The notes: a model not told the origin generated them from the letters alone. Numbered from the stretch's first letter, positions 1-8,678 are shown. The stretch: 64,000 bases of DNA from DATFXM01 sp035315885 (GCA_035315885.1 DATFXM010000066.1:12180-76179); one strand, 5' to 3'. Made by a program: numbers and translations.

Positions 1-1
1 C

Positions 2-466
2 GTTGGACAGGCGGTAGCGCTGATCGGTGTAATGCTCGGATACCGAGTGCTGGTGATCGACGATCGCAAGGAGTTTGCCTCGCGCAAAAGACTGCCGGAC
101 CCTCGAATCGAACTACTGGTCAGCGACTTTGGTGAAGGGGCAAAACAGGCCAATATTACTCCGGGGACCGCAGTTGTGATCGTTACGCGCGGTCATCAGT
201 CTGATGAAACATGTCTGAAGAGCGTGGTGCGGAGCCGGGCATCCTATCTTGGCATGATCGGCAGTAGAAAACGGGTTCTGGCAGTTTTCAAGCAGCTAAT
301 CGGGCAGGGATACAGTCAGGACGAACTGAACAGAGTGCGGGCGCCCATCGGCATCAAAATAGGGGCCCGGACGCCACAGGAAATCGCAATAGCGATATTG
401 GCAGAGATTATCAGAGACTTGAACGGTCCAAATAGCGAACGGGGGGAAACCACTCATGGGATTTGA
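2..466 (+). CDS. XdhC-family protein, C-terminal part (5' end outside window)
   Basis: The reading frame is open from base 2, so the true start lies upstream; about 154 codons are visible. The start of the visible part (VGQAVALIGVMLGYRVLVIDD) is the glycine-rich strand-turn of the Rossmann domain that forms the C-terminal half of XdhC/CoxI proteins. The later YLGMIGSRKR and APIGIKIGARTPQEIAIAILAEII segments are also typical. XdhC proteins help insert the sulfurated molybdenum cofactor into xanthine dehydrogenase/CO dehydrogenase-type hydroxylases, so a molybdenum hydroxylase operon may lie to the left. The end overlaps the next gene by 11 bases, which suggests translational coupling. The family call is firm; the specific client enzyme cannot be told from this window. 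Confidence 0.88.
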   Translation, partial: VGQAVALIGVMLGYRVLVIDDRKEFASRKRLPDPRIELLVSDFGEGAKQANITPGTAVVIVTRGHQSDETCLKSVVRSRASYLGMIGSRKRVLAVFKQLIGQGYSQDELNRVRAPIGIKIGARTPQEIAIAILAEIIRDLNGPNSERGETTHGI

Positions 467-1625
467 TGGCATAGATGTGCTGGGTGTCGAGGCTCTTCTG
501 TCTGAAGAAGAAAGACTCGCGATGAAGTCGGTTCGACAGTTCGTCGAAGCTGAAGTCAATCCGATAATCGCAGAGCATTATGAGGAAGGGCGCTTTCCGC
601 GTCATCTGATCCCGAAGCTGGCCGATCTGGGCGTGCTCGGAGCAAACCTGCCCGAAGAGTACGGGTGCGCCGGAATGAACAACGTGTCTTACGGACTGGT
701 GATGCAGGAACTCGAAGCGGGCGATTCGGGGATTCGCAGCTTCGCGTCCGTGCAAGGCGCATTGTGCATGTACCCGATTTATGCGTTCGGCAGCGAAGAG
801 CAAAAGCGAAAATACCTGCCGGAGATGGCCGCTGGAAAAGTCATCGGTTGTTTTGGTCTGACCGAGCCGAATTTTGGCTCGAATCCCGCCGGCATGATAA
901 CTCGAGCCGAACGAGTTCGAGACGGATGGCTGATCAACGGGTCGAAGGCTTGGATCACGAACGGGTCGGTCGCTGACATTGCCATCGTCTGGGCGAAGAC
1001 TGAGGGAGACGAGATACGGGGGTTCATTGTCGAGAAGGAGCGGAAAGGATTCACGGCGCCGGAGACCCATCACAAGCTGAGCCTGCGCGCGTCGGTGACA
1101 TCCGAGTTGATGTTCCAGGATTGCATGATTCCTGAGGAGAACGTATTGCCGGGATCGAAGGGGTTGAAGAGCCCGCTGATGTGCCTGACGCAGGCCCGAT
1201 ACGGCATCGCGTGGGGTGCGGTGGGAGCAGCGATGTCGTGTCTGGACGCGGCGCTGAAATACTCAAAGGAGCGGATCCAGTTTGGGAGGCCGATTGCGGG
1301 ATTTCAGTTGACGCAAAAGAAACTGGCGGAGATGGCTACGGAGATTTCGAAGGCGCAGCTCCTTTGTATGCATCTTGGGAGGATGAAGGACGAGGGACGT
1401 TTGAAACCGGTCCACGTATCGATGGGCAAGATGAATAATGTAGCGATGGCGCTTGAGTGTGCGAGGACGGCGCGAGGTATTCTTGGCGCGAATGGGATTA
1501 TGGGTGATTATCCGATCATGCGGCATATGTGCAATCTGGAATCGGTGTACACGTATGAGGGGACTAACGAGGTGCACACTTTGGTGATTGGCCAGCACCT
1601 GACCGGAATCCCGGCATTTGAGTGA
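456..1625 (+). CDS. gcdH: Glutaryl-CoA dehydrogenase-like acyl-CoA dehydrogenase
   Basis: A 389-residue flavoprotein of the acyl-CoA dehydrogenase family. It has the N-terminal helical domain, the FAD-binding middle domain (CFGLTEPNFGSNP, then KAWITNGSVADIAIVWAK) and the C-terminal helical domain with YTYEGTNEVHTL, where E368 is the expected catalytic base. The wording around CFGLTEP, VWAKTEG and the TYEGTNEVH/ILGQ-like tail is closer to glutaryl-CoA dehydrogenase than to straight-chain enzymes. That enzyme oxidises and decarboxylates glutaryl-CoA to crotonyl-CoA in lysine, tryptophan and aromatic breakdown. The ATG at 456 follows a GGGGGG stretch and overlaps the XdhC-like gene. The substrate is inferred from similarity; a different short-chain acyl-CoA is possible. 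Confidence 0.88.
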   Translation: MGFDGIDVLGVEALLSEEERLAMKSVRQFVEAEVNPIIAEHYEEGRFPRHLIPKLADLGVLGANLPEEYGCAGMNNVSYGLVMQELEAGDSGIRSFASVQGALCMYPIYAFGSEEQKRKYLPEMAAGKVIGCFGLTEPNFGSNPAGMITRAERVRDGWLINGSKAWITNGSVADIAIVWAKTEGDEIRGFIVEKERKGFTAPETHHKLSLRASVTSELMFQDCMIPEENVLPGSKGLKSPLMCLTQARYGIAWGAVGAAMSCLDAALKYSKERIQFGRPIAGFQLTQKKLAEMATEISKAQLLCMHLGRMKDEGRLKPVHVSMGKMNNVAMALECARTARGILGANGIMGDYPIMRHMCNLESVYTYEGTNEVHTLVIGQHLTGIPAFE

Positions 1626-1769
1626 CCTGCCCCCACACAGATTTCTTACATAATATCTGTTATCAGACGCAAGAGTATTCCTAGTCCCTGAGCACCTCGT
1701 CCATCCCACCGAGTCTCTGGGCATCTCCAGGCAGCCGCTTCGTTCGCACGATCTGGCAATTAAGAGAGT

Positions 1770-2495
1770 TCAGCGGTCGTACCAGAGCCCTGCTCTCTGC
1801 CGGCTTCGAAGCGCGCCCGGCAGGGCGAGCCGCAACAAGTGCAAAATGACGCCCCATTCGCCGTGCGAGTCTAGCTTTCTGGATGAGGTTACCAGTTTAG
1901 CTTCGGTGATTACGACGTACCTCAACCCTCTGGCTCGGCCCCACCGTTTCAATCGACTCGAGAAGCTGACGTCTTCTGCGACGTACAGCGTCTCGTTGAA
2001 ACCATCGACCGCCCTCCATGCGTCTCGACTGCAATAAACAAACGCTCCGCCGGCCACTCCGATCCGAGGAGATGCCCAGTTCCAAATCGCGGTAATCACC
2101 TTGATCACCAATCCGGTCTCCCGATCGAATCTCATAAGCGCACTGCCGCCGCATACCCTACCGGACTCGAGCCGCTCTATTGTATGTCTCAGAACGTCCG
2201 AGTTCAGCATGGTATCGGCGTCAAGAAAGATCAACCACTCCCCCGTGGCATGTTCTGCCGCGGTGTTGCGGGCCTTTGAAATCTGATTCCAAGGTTCGAA
2301 TACTACGATGACGCCTTTCTCGCGGGCGATTCGCGAGGTCTCGTCTGTCGAATTGTTGTCGCACACGAGGATCTCGAAATCTGGCCACGACAACTCTTCG
2401 AAGCTCCGATTGATCGAATCAATCGTGGCGGAGATCATCTCCTGTTCGTTGAAGGCAGGAATTAGTACGCTGATTCGCCGAGCTACTTTCATCAA
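1770..2495 (-). CDS. Glycosyltransferase family 2
   Basis: A 241-residue GT-A fold glycosyltransferase with no membrane anchor. The start ISVLIPAFNEQEMI is the family-2 nucleotide-sugar strand. LVCDNNSTDETSRIA carries the early acidic pair, and FLDADTML is the DXD metal-binding motif near residues 90-100. GGAFVYCSRDAWRAVDGFNETLYVAEDVSFSSRLKRWG holds the usual ED acceptor-side motif. Such enzymes transfer a sugar from a nucleotide or polyprenyl donor to a lipid, glycan or protein. It faces the gcdH-like gene tail to tail, with 144 bases between that hold only a weak inverted repeat. There are no polysaccharide genes nearby, so donor and acceptor are unknown. Confidence 0.9.
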   Translation of the reverse strand: MMKVARRISVLIPAFNEQEMISATIDSINRSFEELSWPDFEILVCDNNSTDETSRIAREKGVIVVFEPWNQISKARNTAAEHATGEWLIFLDADTMLNSDVLRHTIERLESGRVCGGSALMRFDRETGLVIKVITAIWNWASPRIGVAGGAFVYCSRDAWRAVDGFNETLYVAEDVSFSSRLKRWGRARGLRYVVITEAKLVTSSRKLDSHGEWGVILHLLRLALPGALRSRQRAGLWYDR

Positions 2496-2590
2496 TTCTC
2501 AGGAACGCCGGAACGGAAATGACCCTGTTAGACAACCCGCACTCGTTTTCACGTTAATCTGAACCGGTACCAATTAATCCCGGCGCCCGC

Positions 2591-3739
2591 CTAACTTGGA
2601 AGTCCACGCGCGAAGGCAAATGGCGGTGTGAGACAGCCCGAGCTTGTCTTGACGTTAATAATAACAATGCGTCCTTCCGCGATTTTGCTCTTCGCGTTCT
2701 TAACGATCAGTATCTCCTGGCCTTGAGGCGTGAGGCCTCCACTCTTTGTCTTCACTTCTTCTCCGTCAAGCAGCACCTTCGCCACGGGACCAAAATTATA
2801 TCCGATTACGTGCAGTTTATTTCGTTCGAGAAAGACCTGGATGATGCCGGGAGGTGGCACATCTCCGACGATCGGACTGAATAGCAGCGAGTAGGTGGCA
2901 GCGTCCGGAACACAGCTCTCAACAGCAATATAATACTTTCTGATCCGGGGCGATGTGGTATTGGAAGAGAAAACTGAGAATAAAAGATTGTGGTTTGGTG
3001 ACCTGAACGCAGAATCAGCCATTACCTGGCCGTTCTCGACTGTCACTCTTTGGCCGAGCCGAACATAAAAGGTGAGATTCCGGTCCTGCCCAAAGTACAC
3101 CGCCCATCCATTTACAGCGCCACAATACGGCGAGTCGTTGATCGAGATTGTGTACTGGGTGTTAGCGAGCAGACATGGGTACGAAAATTGTGCAGGTATA
3201 GAACCCACTTCGAGCCTGGTGCGTGGCGCCGGGCTTTCGGACGGGAATCCAATATCGATCGTGTCCTCCGTTGGGGGCGGAACAAGCGTTGCCGTCAGGG
3301 TGAAGCTTACCTCCTGCGAAAAGCAATTTAATACTGCTATGAAGTAGGTTGCCGCATCGAATGGGGGTACCTCGGGCAAGCTTACTCTCGGGGTGAAGCT
3401 GTCAGGCGGAATGTCCGCGATGATGTGGTTGCCCTGGACGGCTACTGGCAAGTTTTGCCGAATGGCGAATCTCATTGGAATTGAAGGGTGAAAGTCGATG
3501 ACCAGTTTGGACCCGTCGCCCGGATACTGAATCGCGAACTGTGTTTCTCCCACGATGCAGCCCCCCGAGAGCGGCGCAGCGGGAATCGAGGCGGTCTTGG
3601 TCTCACCCGGGGACAGCGACTCTATCGATGTTACTGGTGGAGTTATGATCTGGGCTAATGACCGGCTAACACCGAGCGAAGCGGAATTCATCACCAGCAT
3701 CGTAGTCAGCAAACAAGTTGCAATTATTGTGTGCTTCAT
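2591..3739 (-). CDS. Secreted beta-rich protein with IPT/TIG-like C-terminus
   Basis: The chosen ATG at 3739 is preceded by AGGTGA at good spacing and opens a clear signal peptide (MKHTIIATCLLTTMLVMNSA). An upstream in-frame start at 3799 would put 20 residues before it. The mature part, about 350 residues, has two similar beta-sandwich-like segments marked by YFIAVLNC and YYIAVESC, each with paired cysteines, resembling bacterial pre-peptidase (PPC) folds. The last 80 residues (VIGYNFGPVAKVLLDGE and following) look like an IPT/TIG immunoglobulin-like repeat. No catalytic motif was seen. The protein is probably exported to the periplasm or cell surface. It is followed 67 bases upstream on the same strand by another exported protein at 3807-4544. 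Function unknown. Confidence 0.72.
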   Translation of the reverse strand: MKHTIIATCLLTTMLVMNSASLGVSRSLAQIITPPVTSIESLSPGETKTASIPAAPLSGGCIVGETQFAIQYPGDGSKLVIDFHPSIPMRFAIRQNLPVAVQGNHIIADIPPDSFTPRVSLPEVPPFDAATYFIAVLNCFSQEVSFTLTATLVPPPTEDTIDIGFPSESPAPRTRLEVGSIPAQFSYPCLLANTQYTISINDSPYCGAVNGWAVYFGQDRNLTFYVRLGQRVTVENGQVMADSAFRSPNHNLLFSVFSSNTTSPRIRKYYIAVESCVPDAATYSLLFSPIVGDVPPPGIIQVFLERNKLHVIGYNFGPVAKVLLDGEEVKTKSGGLTPQGQEILIVKNAKSKIAEGRIVIINVKTSSGCLTPPFAFARGLPS

Positions 3740-3806
3740 ACCGGTCACCTCTTGAGGGCTCAAGTTGCGAGCGGCGAAATGCTGCTCGAGGATGTACATC
3801 GCAACT

Positions 3807-4544
3807 TCATTGGGTGTTGATCACTTCCTCATTCCCTTTTGGCGCGCAAAGTGAAAGGACTCTGTCGATGATGAACCGGGAAACTTCCGGTCGCCGTGCC
3901 ACTCCCTCGTGGTCCACGTGTTCAATGAGAAAATTGCCTATGACCGTCGTAGCCCTGCTGTCCTTCGGCTTTATCCTGCTCTCGCCGCGAAGGAGCCTGG
4001 CTGTTCGTTGATAGAAGTTTGCAGCGTCTCTTACGTTGCTGGGTACTTCCTCGTCGCCGATCCCGACCGAATCGATTTGCACTGTAAGTGAAACCGGAAT
4101 CCCCTTACTATTCAGCTTGCGACTCAATTCAAGAACTGCCCAACCTCCGAGACTGTGGCCGTAGATCACTACGCGCGGCCCATTCAGAAGCTCGTATGTC
4201 GAGAAAGTGCCGTCGCCGTTCAAGTCGAATTGCGCGCAGACCCACTTGTAAGCGCGTCTCCAAAACCAGTGTCGATAGATCCTGACATCAACAGAGGGTA
4301 CTTGGAGCCCTCTTAAGCGACTGCCAATCTGGACTACGCCTTGAGTAGGGTCATCAGGCCTTCTCATCCCGCCTACAAAGCCAACCACAATTGTTCTACA
4401 TGACTGGTGGGTAGTAGATGAATTCGAAGCGTTGGTGCAAAGCGAAGACGATAGAAGAATGAGCTGACAGAGCAGAAAGACGCGCGCCGGGCGGCTCGAA
4501 CTGCGCCGGATTCCTGCGACCGTCCCTGGCAGAAAGCGATTCAC
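3807..4544 (-). CDS. Exported alpha/beta-hydrolase-like protein
   Basis: A 245-residue protein. The GTG start at 4544 has AAGGA upstream. The N-terminus contains arginines followed by the hydrophobic VFLLCQLILLSSSLC, which is either a signal peptide or a lipoprotein signal. The core has VVGFVGGM, then VVIYGHSLGGWAVLELSRKL, a nucleophile elbow G-H-S-L-G as in lipase/esterase alpha/beta hydrolases. TVQIDSVGIGDE is a likely acid-bearing strand and FLIEHVDHEGV a likely catalytic histidine. The order elbow, Asp, His fits a Ser-Asp-His triad. The substrate is unknown; related proteins act on lipids or esters. It precedes the secreted protein at 2591-3739 in transcription order and may be co-transcribed. 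Confidence 0.65.
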   Translation of the reverse strand: MNRFLPGTVAGIRRSSSRPARVFLLCQLILLSSSLCTNASNSSTTHQSCRTIVVGFVGGMRRPDDPTQGVVQIGSRLRGLQVPSVDVRIYRHWFWRRAYKWVCAQFDLNGDGTFSTYELLNGPRVVIYGHSLGGWAVLELSRKLNSKGIPVSLTVQIDSVGIGDEEVPSNVRDAANFYQRTARLLRGESRIKPKDSRATTVIGNFLIEHVDHEGVARRPEVSRFIIDRVLSLCAPKGNEEVINTQ

Positions 4545-4933
4545 GCTGAGTCGTGTCCTTTAATGCCGTGTGTCTTCACTGCTTAGAGTGAATGAAATCT
4601 CCGTTCCAGAGTTTGAACGGCTCGATTCGCATTTGCTTGAACTAATCGGATGGCCTGCGGCACTGGTAGTCCCGATGCACCTAAGCTACATCGTCACAGA
4701 CCGGATACTTGCACGCGTCGCCTGATAACTTTCATGCGCGCTCTGGTTATACGGTTTTGGCTGCGTTCGAGCGCAAGCTAATCCTAACCCTCAGCGGCCG
4801 CCATCGAGGCTCCGCGGCAAGTTTCTTTTGCTGAGAACGCGAGCGCTTGGGTCGACGGCCGCTATTCAACCACTGAAAACTAAGTACTCATCTGGTGAGT
4901 ACTGACTACTCAGGGCTGGTCTCTCGAACTCTT
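4545..4933. other. 389-base gap without a convincing gene
   Basis: No frame in this stretch reads like a protein. It separates the DUF3224 gene, which ends at 4934 on the minus strand, from the GTG of the hydrolase at 4544. It therefore should hold the hydrolase promoter, but I could not pick one with confidence. The only clear structure is the inverted repeat at 4883-4903, described separately. Confidence 0.6.
4883..4903 (-). terminator. Perfect inverted repeat, possible terminator of the DUF3224 gene
   Basis: AGTACTCA at 4883-4890 and TGAGTACT at 4896-4903 form an 8-bp perfect stem with a 5-base loop. Read on the minus strand it lies 30 bases after the DUF3224 stop and is followed by TAGTTTTC, a modest U-rich tail. 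The stem is AT-rich for a terminator, so a protein-binding palindrome is an alternative. Confidence 0.4.
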
Positions 4934-5326
4934 TCAGAGCGAATAGTCAAACTCGTAGAAGTGCTTGCCTTCGACTATGGTGATAGTCATCTTGCCGGTG
5001 ATTCCCGCAAGTCCGTCGGCTCCCGAGTCAGGCACTACGGCGATGTTCAGGTCAGGAGTCCCGCGCGACATCGTTGCATGATGCTGAAGTACAAACGTAC
5101 CCTTGCGACCTTGCAACGTCGCGCTGACTCGTTCAATCGCCACGTAGCCCGCCGAACCTTCTACCTGCGTCGTCGCGCTCAGCATATGACCCTTGCTGGC
5201 ACCCTCCAGGTCGCCGTGAAATTGCTTCTCGATAGTAAGTCTCCCGATCTTACTTCCGCCCGCCTGCTCGTCTTGTTCCTGTGGAGTCAGCTTTACTTCA
5301 AACGTTCCTTTTGCGTGAGAAGACAT
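4934..5326 (-). CDS. DUF3224 domain protein
   Basis: About 130 residues, start ATG at 5326 with AAGGGG just upstream; a longer frame to 5407 has no support. The pattern KGTFEVKLTPQE near the start, IEKQFHGDLEGASKGHMLSA, then GSAGYVAIERVSATLQGRKGTFVLQHHATM, and DSGADGLAGITGKMTI with the final HFYEFDYSL are the recognised sequence of DUF3224. These are small soluble beta-barrel proteins related to the allene-oxide-cyclase-like/calycin fold, with no agreed function. It follows the EthD-like gene by 49 bases, so the two are probably one transcript. Confidence 0.85.
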   Translation of the reverse strand: MSSHAKGTFEVKLTPQEQDEQAGGSKIGRLTIEKQFHGDLEGASKGHMLSATTQVEGSAGYVAIERVSATLQGRKGTFVLQHHATMSRGTPDLNIAVVPDSGADGLAGITGKMTITIVEGKHFYEFDYSL

Positions 5327-5375
5327 GAGAACCCCTTTATTGCGAGTGGCCCGAAAGGCCGCAGCAGCCGCTTCT

Positions 5376-5702
5376 TCAAAACGTAATCGTTTCTTCTTCA
5401 GCAACAAGGAAGACGGGTTTGCCGCCGGTGGAAATTTTTACTGCGTGGGCGACTGCCTCCTGGCCGCCGGGCGATGACGCCGAGCTTTGGAGCACCTCGA
5501 TAGAAGGAAAATGCAGTTCGGCGATGCGATAGAACGGAGGTTTCGACCCGTCCGGAGCCGCGAGCAATTTAGTGGCGACGAATTTCGTTACTCCCTTGAT
5601 CTTCTCGCGCGCGATCGGCATGTGTTCGTCAACGTAAGCTTTCTCAAAGGTGTCGACATCGGTGGGGTACGGATACATGACTACGAGTTTTATGTTCGCC
5701 AT
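5376..5702 (-). CDS. EthD-family protein
   Basis: A 108-residue protein starting at the ATG at 5702, six bases after GGAG; an upstream start at 5744 is less likely. IKLVVMYPYPTDVDTFEKAYVDEHMPIAREKIKGV is the EthD-type ferredoxin-like (dimeric alpha-beta barrel) signature, with the conserved DEHMP. EthD was named for ethyl-tert-butyl-ether degradation, but most members have no known role and may be small dimeric enzymes or ligand-binding proteins. Its partner here is the DUF3224 gene directly downstream; the two small stress- or metabolite-linked families may act together, which is inference only. Confidence 0.85.
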   Translation of the reverse strand: MANIKLVVMYPYPTDVDTFEKAYVDEHMPIAREKIKGVTKFVATKLLAAPDGSKPPFYRIAELHFPSIEVLQSSASSPGGQEAVAHAVKISTGGKPVFLVAEEETITF

Positions 5703-6126
5703 CTTCTGCTCCTCTTTTGCCCGCGCTTTAGTGTCTGTCAACAATGATCACGCAACGCTGGTCACGGGATCCGGCGTCCGAGTTCTGAAGCGTTGTGTAT
5801 TCTACAACGAAGGTGCCGGTGATACGATGTCCTTGCGCCATTAACGGATACGATTTTCATAAGCACTGTCGTCGACGGTCTGAGTTCGATCACCGTTATC
5901 TCGGGTCTCGCGCTAAACCTCACTCGCGGAGCGTAGCCTCCGTCCATGCCGATCCCACGATTGACATAGGAAGGTTTGAGCTCGTTTCTTTGAAAGGGTG
6001 GCGACTCCCTAGTCGATGCAGGCCGATCTGAAGCAGACTGCTGGCGCCGAGGATGTAAGTCACGGCAACCAGGCTCAAGAAAAACAAAAGTATTAGGTCA
6101 TCAGTGCTTCTGTTGGTCAACGTGCA
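5703..6126. other. 424-base gap, no confident gene
   Basis: The stretch between the EthD start (5702) and the POTRA-protein stop (6127) should contain the EthD promoter; a TAGAAT box occurs around 5797 on the minus strand but I see no good -35. A 66-codon minus-strand frame (5920-6120, TTG start) contains one hydrophobic run and could encode a small membrane peptide. It has no ribosome-binding site or recognisable family and is not called. Confidence 0.5.
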
Positions 6127-6687
6127 TCAATTGCCGAATCTGAAAATGATTCGAACCGTCGTAGGCCCTACCGCTTCGACAACAGGGACAATTGTAGCGC
6201 CGGGCTCGCCGAGTTTTATTCTGAAGTTCCTAATCGCCACGGTAGCGCGGCGGACCTTCACCGGATCGTAGTCGGCTCCTTCAATCACATCGATATTCTT
6301 AGTCTGAAGTTCCTGGCTTATTTCCGCCGCTAGAGCCGGATCGACGTCTTCATACACAATCTCGCTGATAACCGGGCGCTCGGTTAATTCGAACCATACG
6401 ACTTTGCCTCCTCGACTCCCGTCTTCCGAGGACACCTTCACGTCCGTGAAGTGCCCGGTGTCATACAGGTTTCTTACGTCTAGATCCAATTGCTTCGGGT
6501 CGTACGGGCCTCGCTTATGAGTGCCGATTAGCGATCTAATCTCAGCTTCGGTGATGCGGCGATTACCGCGCACAAAAACCTGCTCAACCTTCAAAGGCTT
6601 ACTCTGTTTTTGGTGGGGTTGCGTTTGGGCGAATGCGATCGACACACTCGGCAGGACCAGTAACAGCACGGCTACGCGACGTTTCAT
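6127..6687 (-). CDS. Exported POTRA-domain protein without a barrel
   Basis: A 186-residue protein with a cleavable signal (MKRRVAVLLLVLPSVSIAFA) and a strong GGAGGG ribosome site. KVEQVFVRGNRRITEAEIRSLIGTHKRGPYD and LDLDVRNLYDTGHFTDVKV are the hallmark of a POTRA domain as in BamA/TamA. A second, looser POTRA follows from ERPVISEIVYEDVD. It ends at RIIFRFGN with no transmembrane beta-barrel. BamA family members carry several POTRAs plus a 16-strand barrel of about 400 residues, so this is a soluble periplasmic POTRA module and could bind outer-membrane-protein precursors or an Omp85 partner. There is no frameshift or leftover barrel after the stop. Confidence 0.8.
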   Translation of the reverse strand: MKRRVAVLLLVLPSVSIAFAQTQPHQKQSKPLKVEQVFVRGNRRITEAEIRSLIGTHKRGPYDPKQLDLDVRNLYDTGHFTDVKVSSEDGSRGGKVVWFELTERPVISEIVYEDVDPALAAEISQELQTKNIDVIEGADYDPVKVRRATVAIRNFRIKLGEPGATIVPVVEAVGPTTVRIIFRFGN

Positions 6688-6761
6688 TGGGGATTCCCTC
6701 CCTGCTTACGTCTCTTTTTGGTGCACGAGTACTGACAGGCTGACAGGATTTCATGCGCACG

Positions 6762-7718
6762 CTATCTTTGTCTATACAACTCCATCACGCTTTCGGGCGG
6801 GTCAGGGTCGTCTTTGAAGCTGACATTCATTCCCTTGCTCTTCATCCAACGAAAGAGCCAAGTCGGGCCAAATTTTCCGACGTAGGTGTCCCGGGTCTGA
6901 TACGCCGGATCCTTCATGGCTTCGTCGAGCGTCACGAACTTGTAGCCTCGGGCCTCAAAGCGCTTGAGCATCTCATCAAGGCAATCGGCGTTGATGTCAT
7001 TGGCGTGAATCAGAAGCGTCTGAGGGACCTCCCTGCTGAAGATCTGAGGGGATATTCGCTCAGCAAACTCCGTCTCTGCGATTGTGAAGTCCAGGTACTG
7101 CGAGCGCAACCGCGCGGCAAGCTGCTCATCGTGTCTGTCTAACGCGTGAACATAGCCCACGTTGAATATGAAGTCCGAGTTTTCGATTGTGTGAGGCGCA
7201 ATCTTGTAGCCGCGAGCCACCAGGAACTGCTCGATAGCCTCTTTCTTCGCCTGTGTGTCACCGGTATGCGTCATCGGATGGCGAAAGTAAAGTTGGTAAG
7301 GCTCGCGCGCCTGCATCAGACGTCGACTCACTGCGTAGCCCTTCGAGATTTCGTTTTCGAATTCCTCGACCGTCAGCGCATTGAGGTCCGGATGCGAGTA
7401 AGTATGATTCCCCAGCACCATACCTGCATCGACCCACTGCCGCAGTAGAGCAATTCGCGACTCCTCTTCCCCGCTAACCTGAAGTTTCCCCTCGTTGACA
7501 AACGCGACAACTGGGACACGATGCATCGTCAGAGTGCGCAGCAACTCTCGCGTTGCGCGTTGAGCGCTTTGCAAATCGCGGCGCTCGAGACCTACGTACG
7601 GGAGGTCGTCGAACGTAACCGCCATCTTGCGGAGAGGTGTCTTGTCCTGGCCCGAGGAACTCATTATCGCGCCGAAGAGTATTAGCGCCAGGCACGCGAA
7701 TGTAAAGCTACATTTCAT
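6762..7718 (-). CDS. Polysaccharide deacetylase (NodB-fold) family protein, exported
   Basis: 318 residues with a signal peptide (MKCSFTFACLALILFGAIMSSSG). The NodB motifs are in order: MAVTFDDLPY (general base and metal Asp), GNHTYSHPDLN (metal-binding HxxxH), YFRHPMTHTG (motif 3 with Arg) and TLLIHANDINADCLDEML (motif 5 His). The family removes acetyl or other groups from N-acetylated sugars or peptidoglycan, and some members act on xylan or imidic compounds. The start codon overlaps the stop of the DoxX-like gene (TGATG), so the two are translationally coupled. A hydrophobic or envelope-linked substrate is plausible; the exact one is unknown. Confidence 0.88.
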   Translation of the reverse strand: MKCSFTFACLALILFGAIMSSSGQDKTPLRKMAVTFDDLPYVGLERRDLQSAQRATRELLRTLTMHRVPVVAFVNEGKLQVSGEEESRIALLRQWVDAGMVLGNHTYSHPDLNALTVEEFENEISKGYAVSRRLMQAREPYQLYFRHPMTHTGDTQAKKEAIEQFLVARGYKIAPHTIENSDFIFNVGYVHALDRHDEQLAARLRSQYLDFTIAETEFAERISPQIFSREVPQTLLIHANDINADCLDEMLKRFEARGYKFVTLDEAMKDPAYQTRDTYVGKFGPTWLFRWMKSKGMNVSFKDDPDPPESVMELYRQR

Positions 7719-8503
7719 CAGGTTCGCCCTTTTTCATTCCTCGTAGCCACGAGTATCGCGGCTCCGGTCACCGCCAATGCTTCGAACACCGCGGTGGTTT
7801 CATTTGAATTATGGATGTCTGCAAGAGCGCGCGGAATATGCAACACCAGCACCCAGACAAAAATCATCGCCGCGGTCAGCCACGCTGCGAGTCGAGAAGT
7901 CGCCGGAACCAACATGCCGATGCCTCCTGCAATTAACGCCACACCCGCGAAATAGGTCCAGAATATGTGCCACGGTATCCACGACGGGACCAGAGTCGCT
8001 ACGAAATCGACGTAGATGAAATGCAGAATGCCGCATACGACCAGGAAAGCCCCAAGGAAGAACGGTGATAGCGGGATTAGCTTGTCGAGAAAGCGAGTGG
8101 CGCGTCGGACGGAGCCGCCCCGGTTGAGTGGTTGAGACGGGAGGCTGCCGGCTACAAGAAAACTGCCGCCCGCGAGTGCGAGTGCCTTGCCCGACTGGGT
8201 CCAGATTCCTCCGTTTGACGGGCTCGCGATCAGCAAGGGCAAATGCAATAGAACAAAGGAAGCCAGGATCGCCGCGCCAAGCAGCAGTGCCGCAAGCCGC
8301 GCACTTTTACCGAGAATGATCGCTAACCCGGCAATCACCAGAATTGCCCCTCCCACACACGCCCAGAAGGGCCGTGCGTGAATCCATGTGACCGATCCCG
8401 GAAAGACTCGTGTCACGAAATCCAGGTAGATAAAGTGTTGTAGGCCGAACGCAATCATCGCGACAGCCAAAAACATTCGAGCCAGACTCGTTAAGTTCGC
8501 CAT
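7718..8503 (-). CDS. DoxX-like multi-pass membrane protein (duplicated)
   Basis: 261 residues, almost wholly hydrophobic, with about eight membrane segments. It consists of two similar four-helix halves: FGLQHFIYLDFVTRVFPGSVTWIHARPFWACVGGAILVIAG near the start matches CGILHFIYVDFVATLVPSWIPWHIFWTYFAGVALIAGG near residue 160. Each half is a DoxX/DUF417-like unit, so the protein arose by internal duplication. DoxX proteins are tied to thiosulfate:quinone oxidoreductase and redox or thiol stress, but many are uncharacterised. AGGAG lies four bases before the ATG. The gene is coupled to the deacetylase that follows. Confidence 0.78.
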   Translation of the reverse strand: MANLTSLARMFLAVAMIAFGLQHFIYLDFVTRVFPGSVTWIHARPFWACVGGAILVIAGLAIILGKSARLAALLLGAAILASFVLLHLPLLIASPSNGGIWTQSGKALALAGGSFLVAGSLPSQPLNRGGSVRRATRFLDKLIPLSPFFLGAFLVVCGILHFIYVDFVATLVPSWIPWHIFWTYFAGVALIAGGIGMLVPATSRLAAWLTAAMIFVWVLVLHIPRALADIHNSNETTAVFEALAVTGAAILVATRNEKGRT

Positions 8504-8678
8504 TGAACTCCTGAAATTGAACGCGCCAGAAAACCGCAGGTTTCAGATGCTCACAGGATGCTTGAAGAGCAGGACACCAGCTCGGTACCGACTGGCCATT
8601 TAACCACTTAAGCCAACGCCAGGATGTAAATTCTCGTTATACAGAGTTGGATTTGTAAAAGAGGAGCCAGACTGAAAG

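Noticed and set aside
1626..1769. Intrinsic terminator between convergent genes
   Set aside because: Only ACAGAT/ATCTGT with a 12-base loop and no U-run; too weak to list.
4895..5386. 163-codon plus-strand frame
   Set aside because: It lies opposite the DUF3224 gene, whose family is clear; the residue mix is arginine-rich shadow translation.
5762..6120. Two minus-strand frames of 61 and 66 codons
   Set aside because: No ribosome site or family. The second has one hydrophobic run but a TTG start; insufficient evidence.
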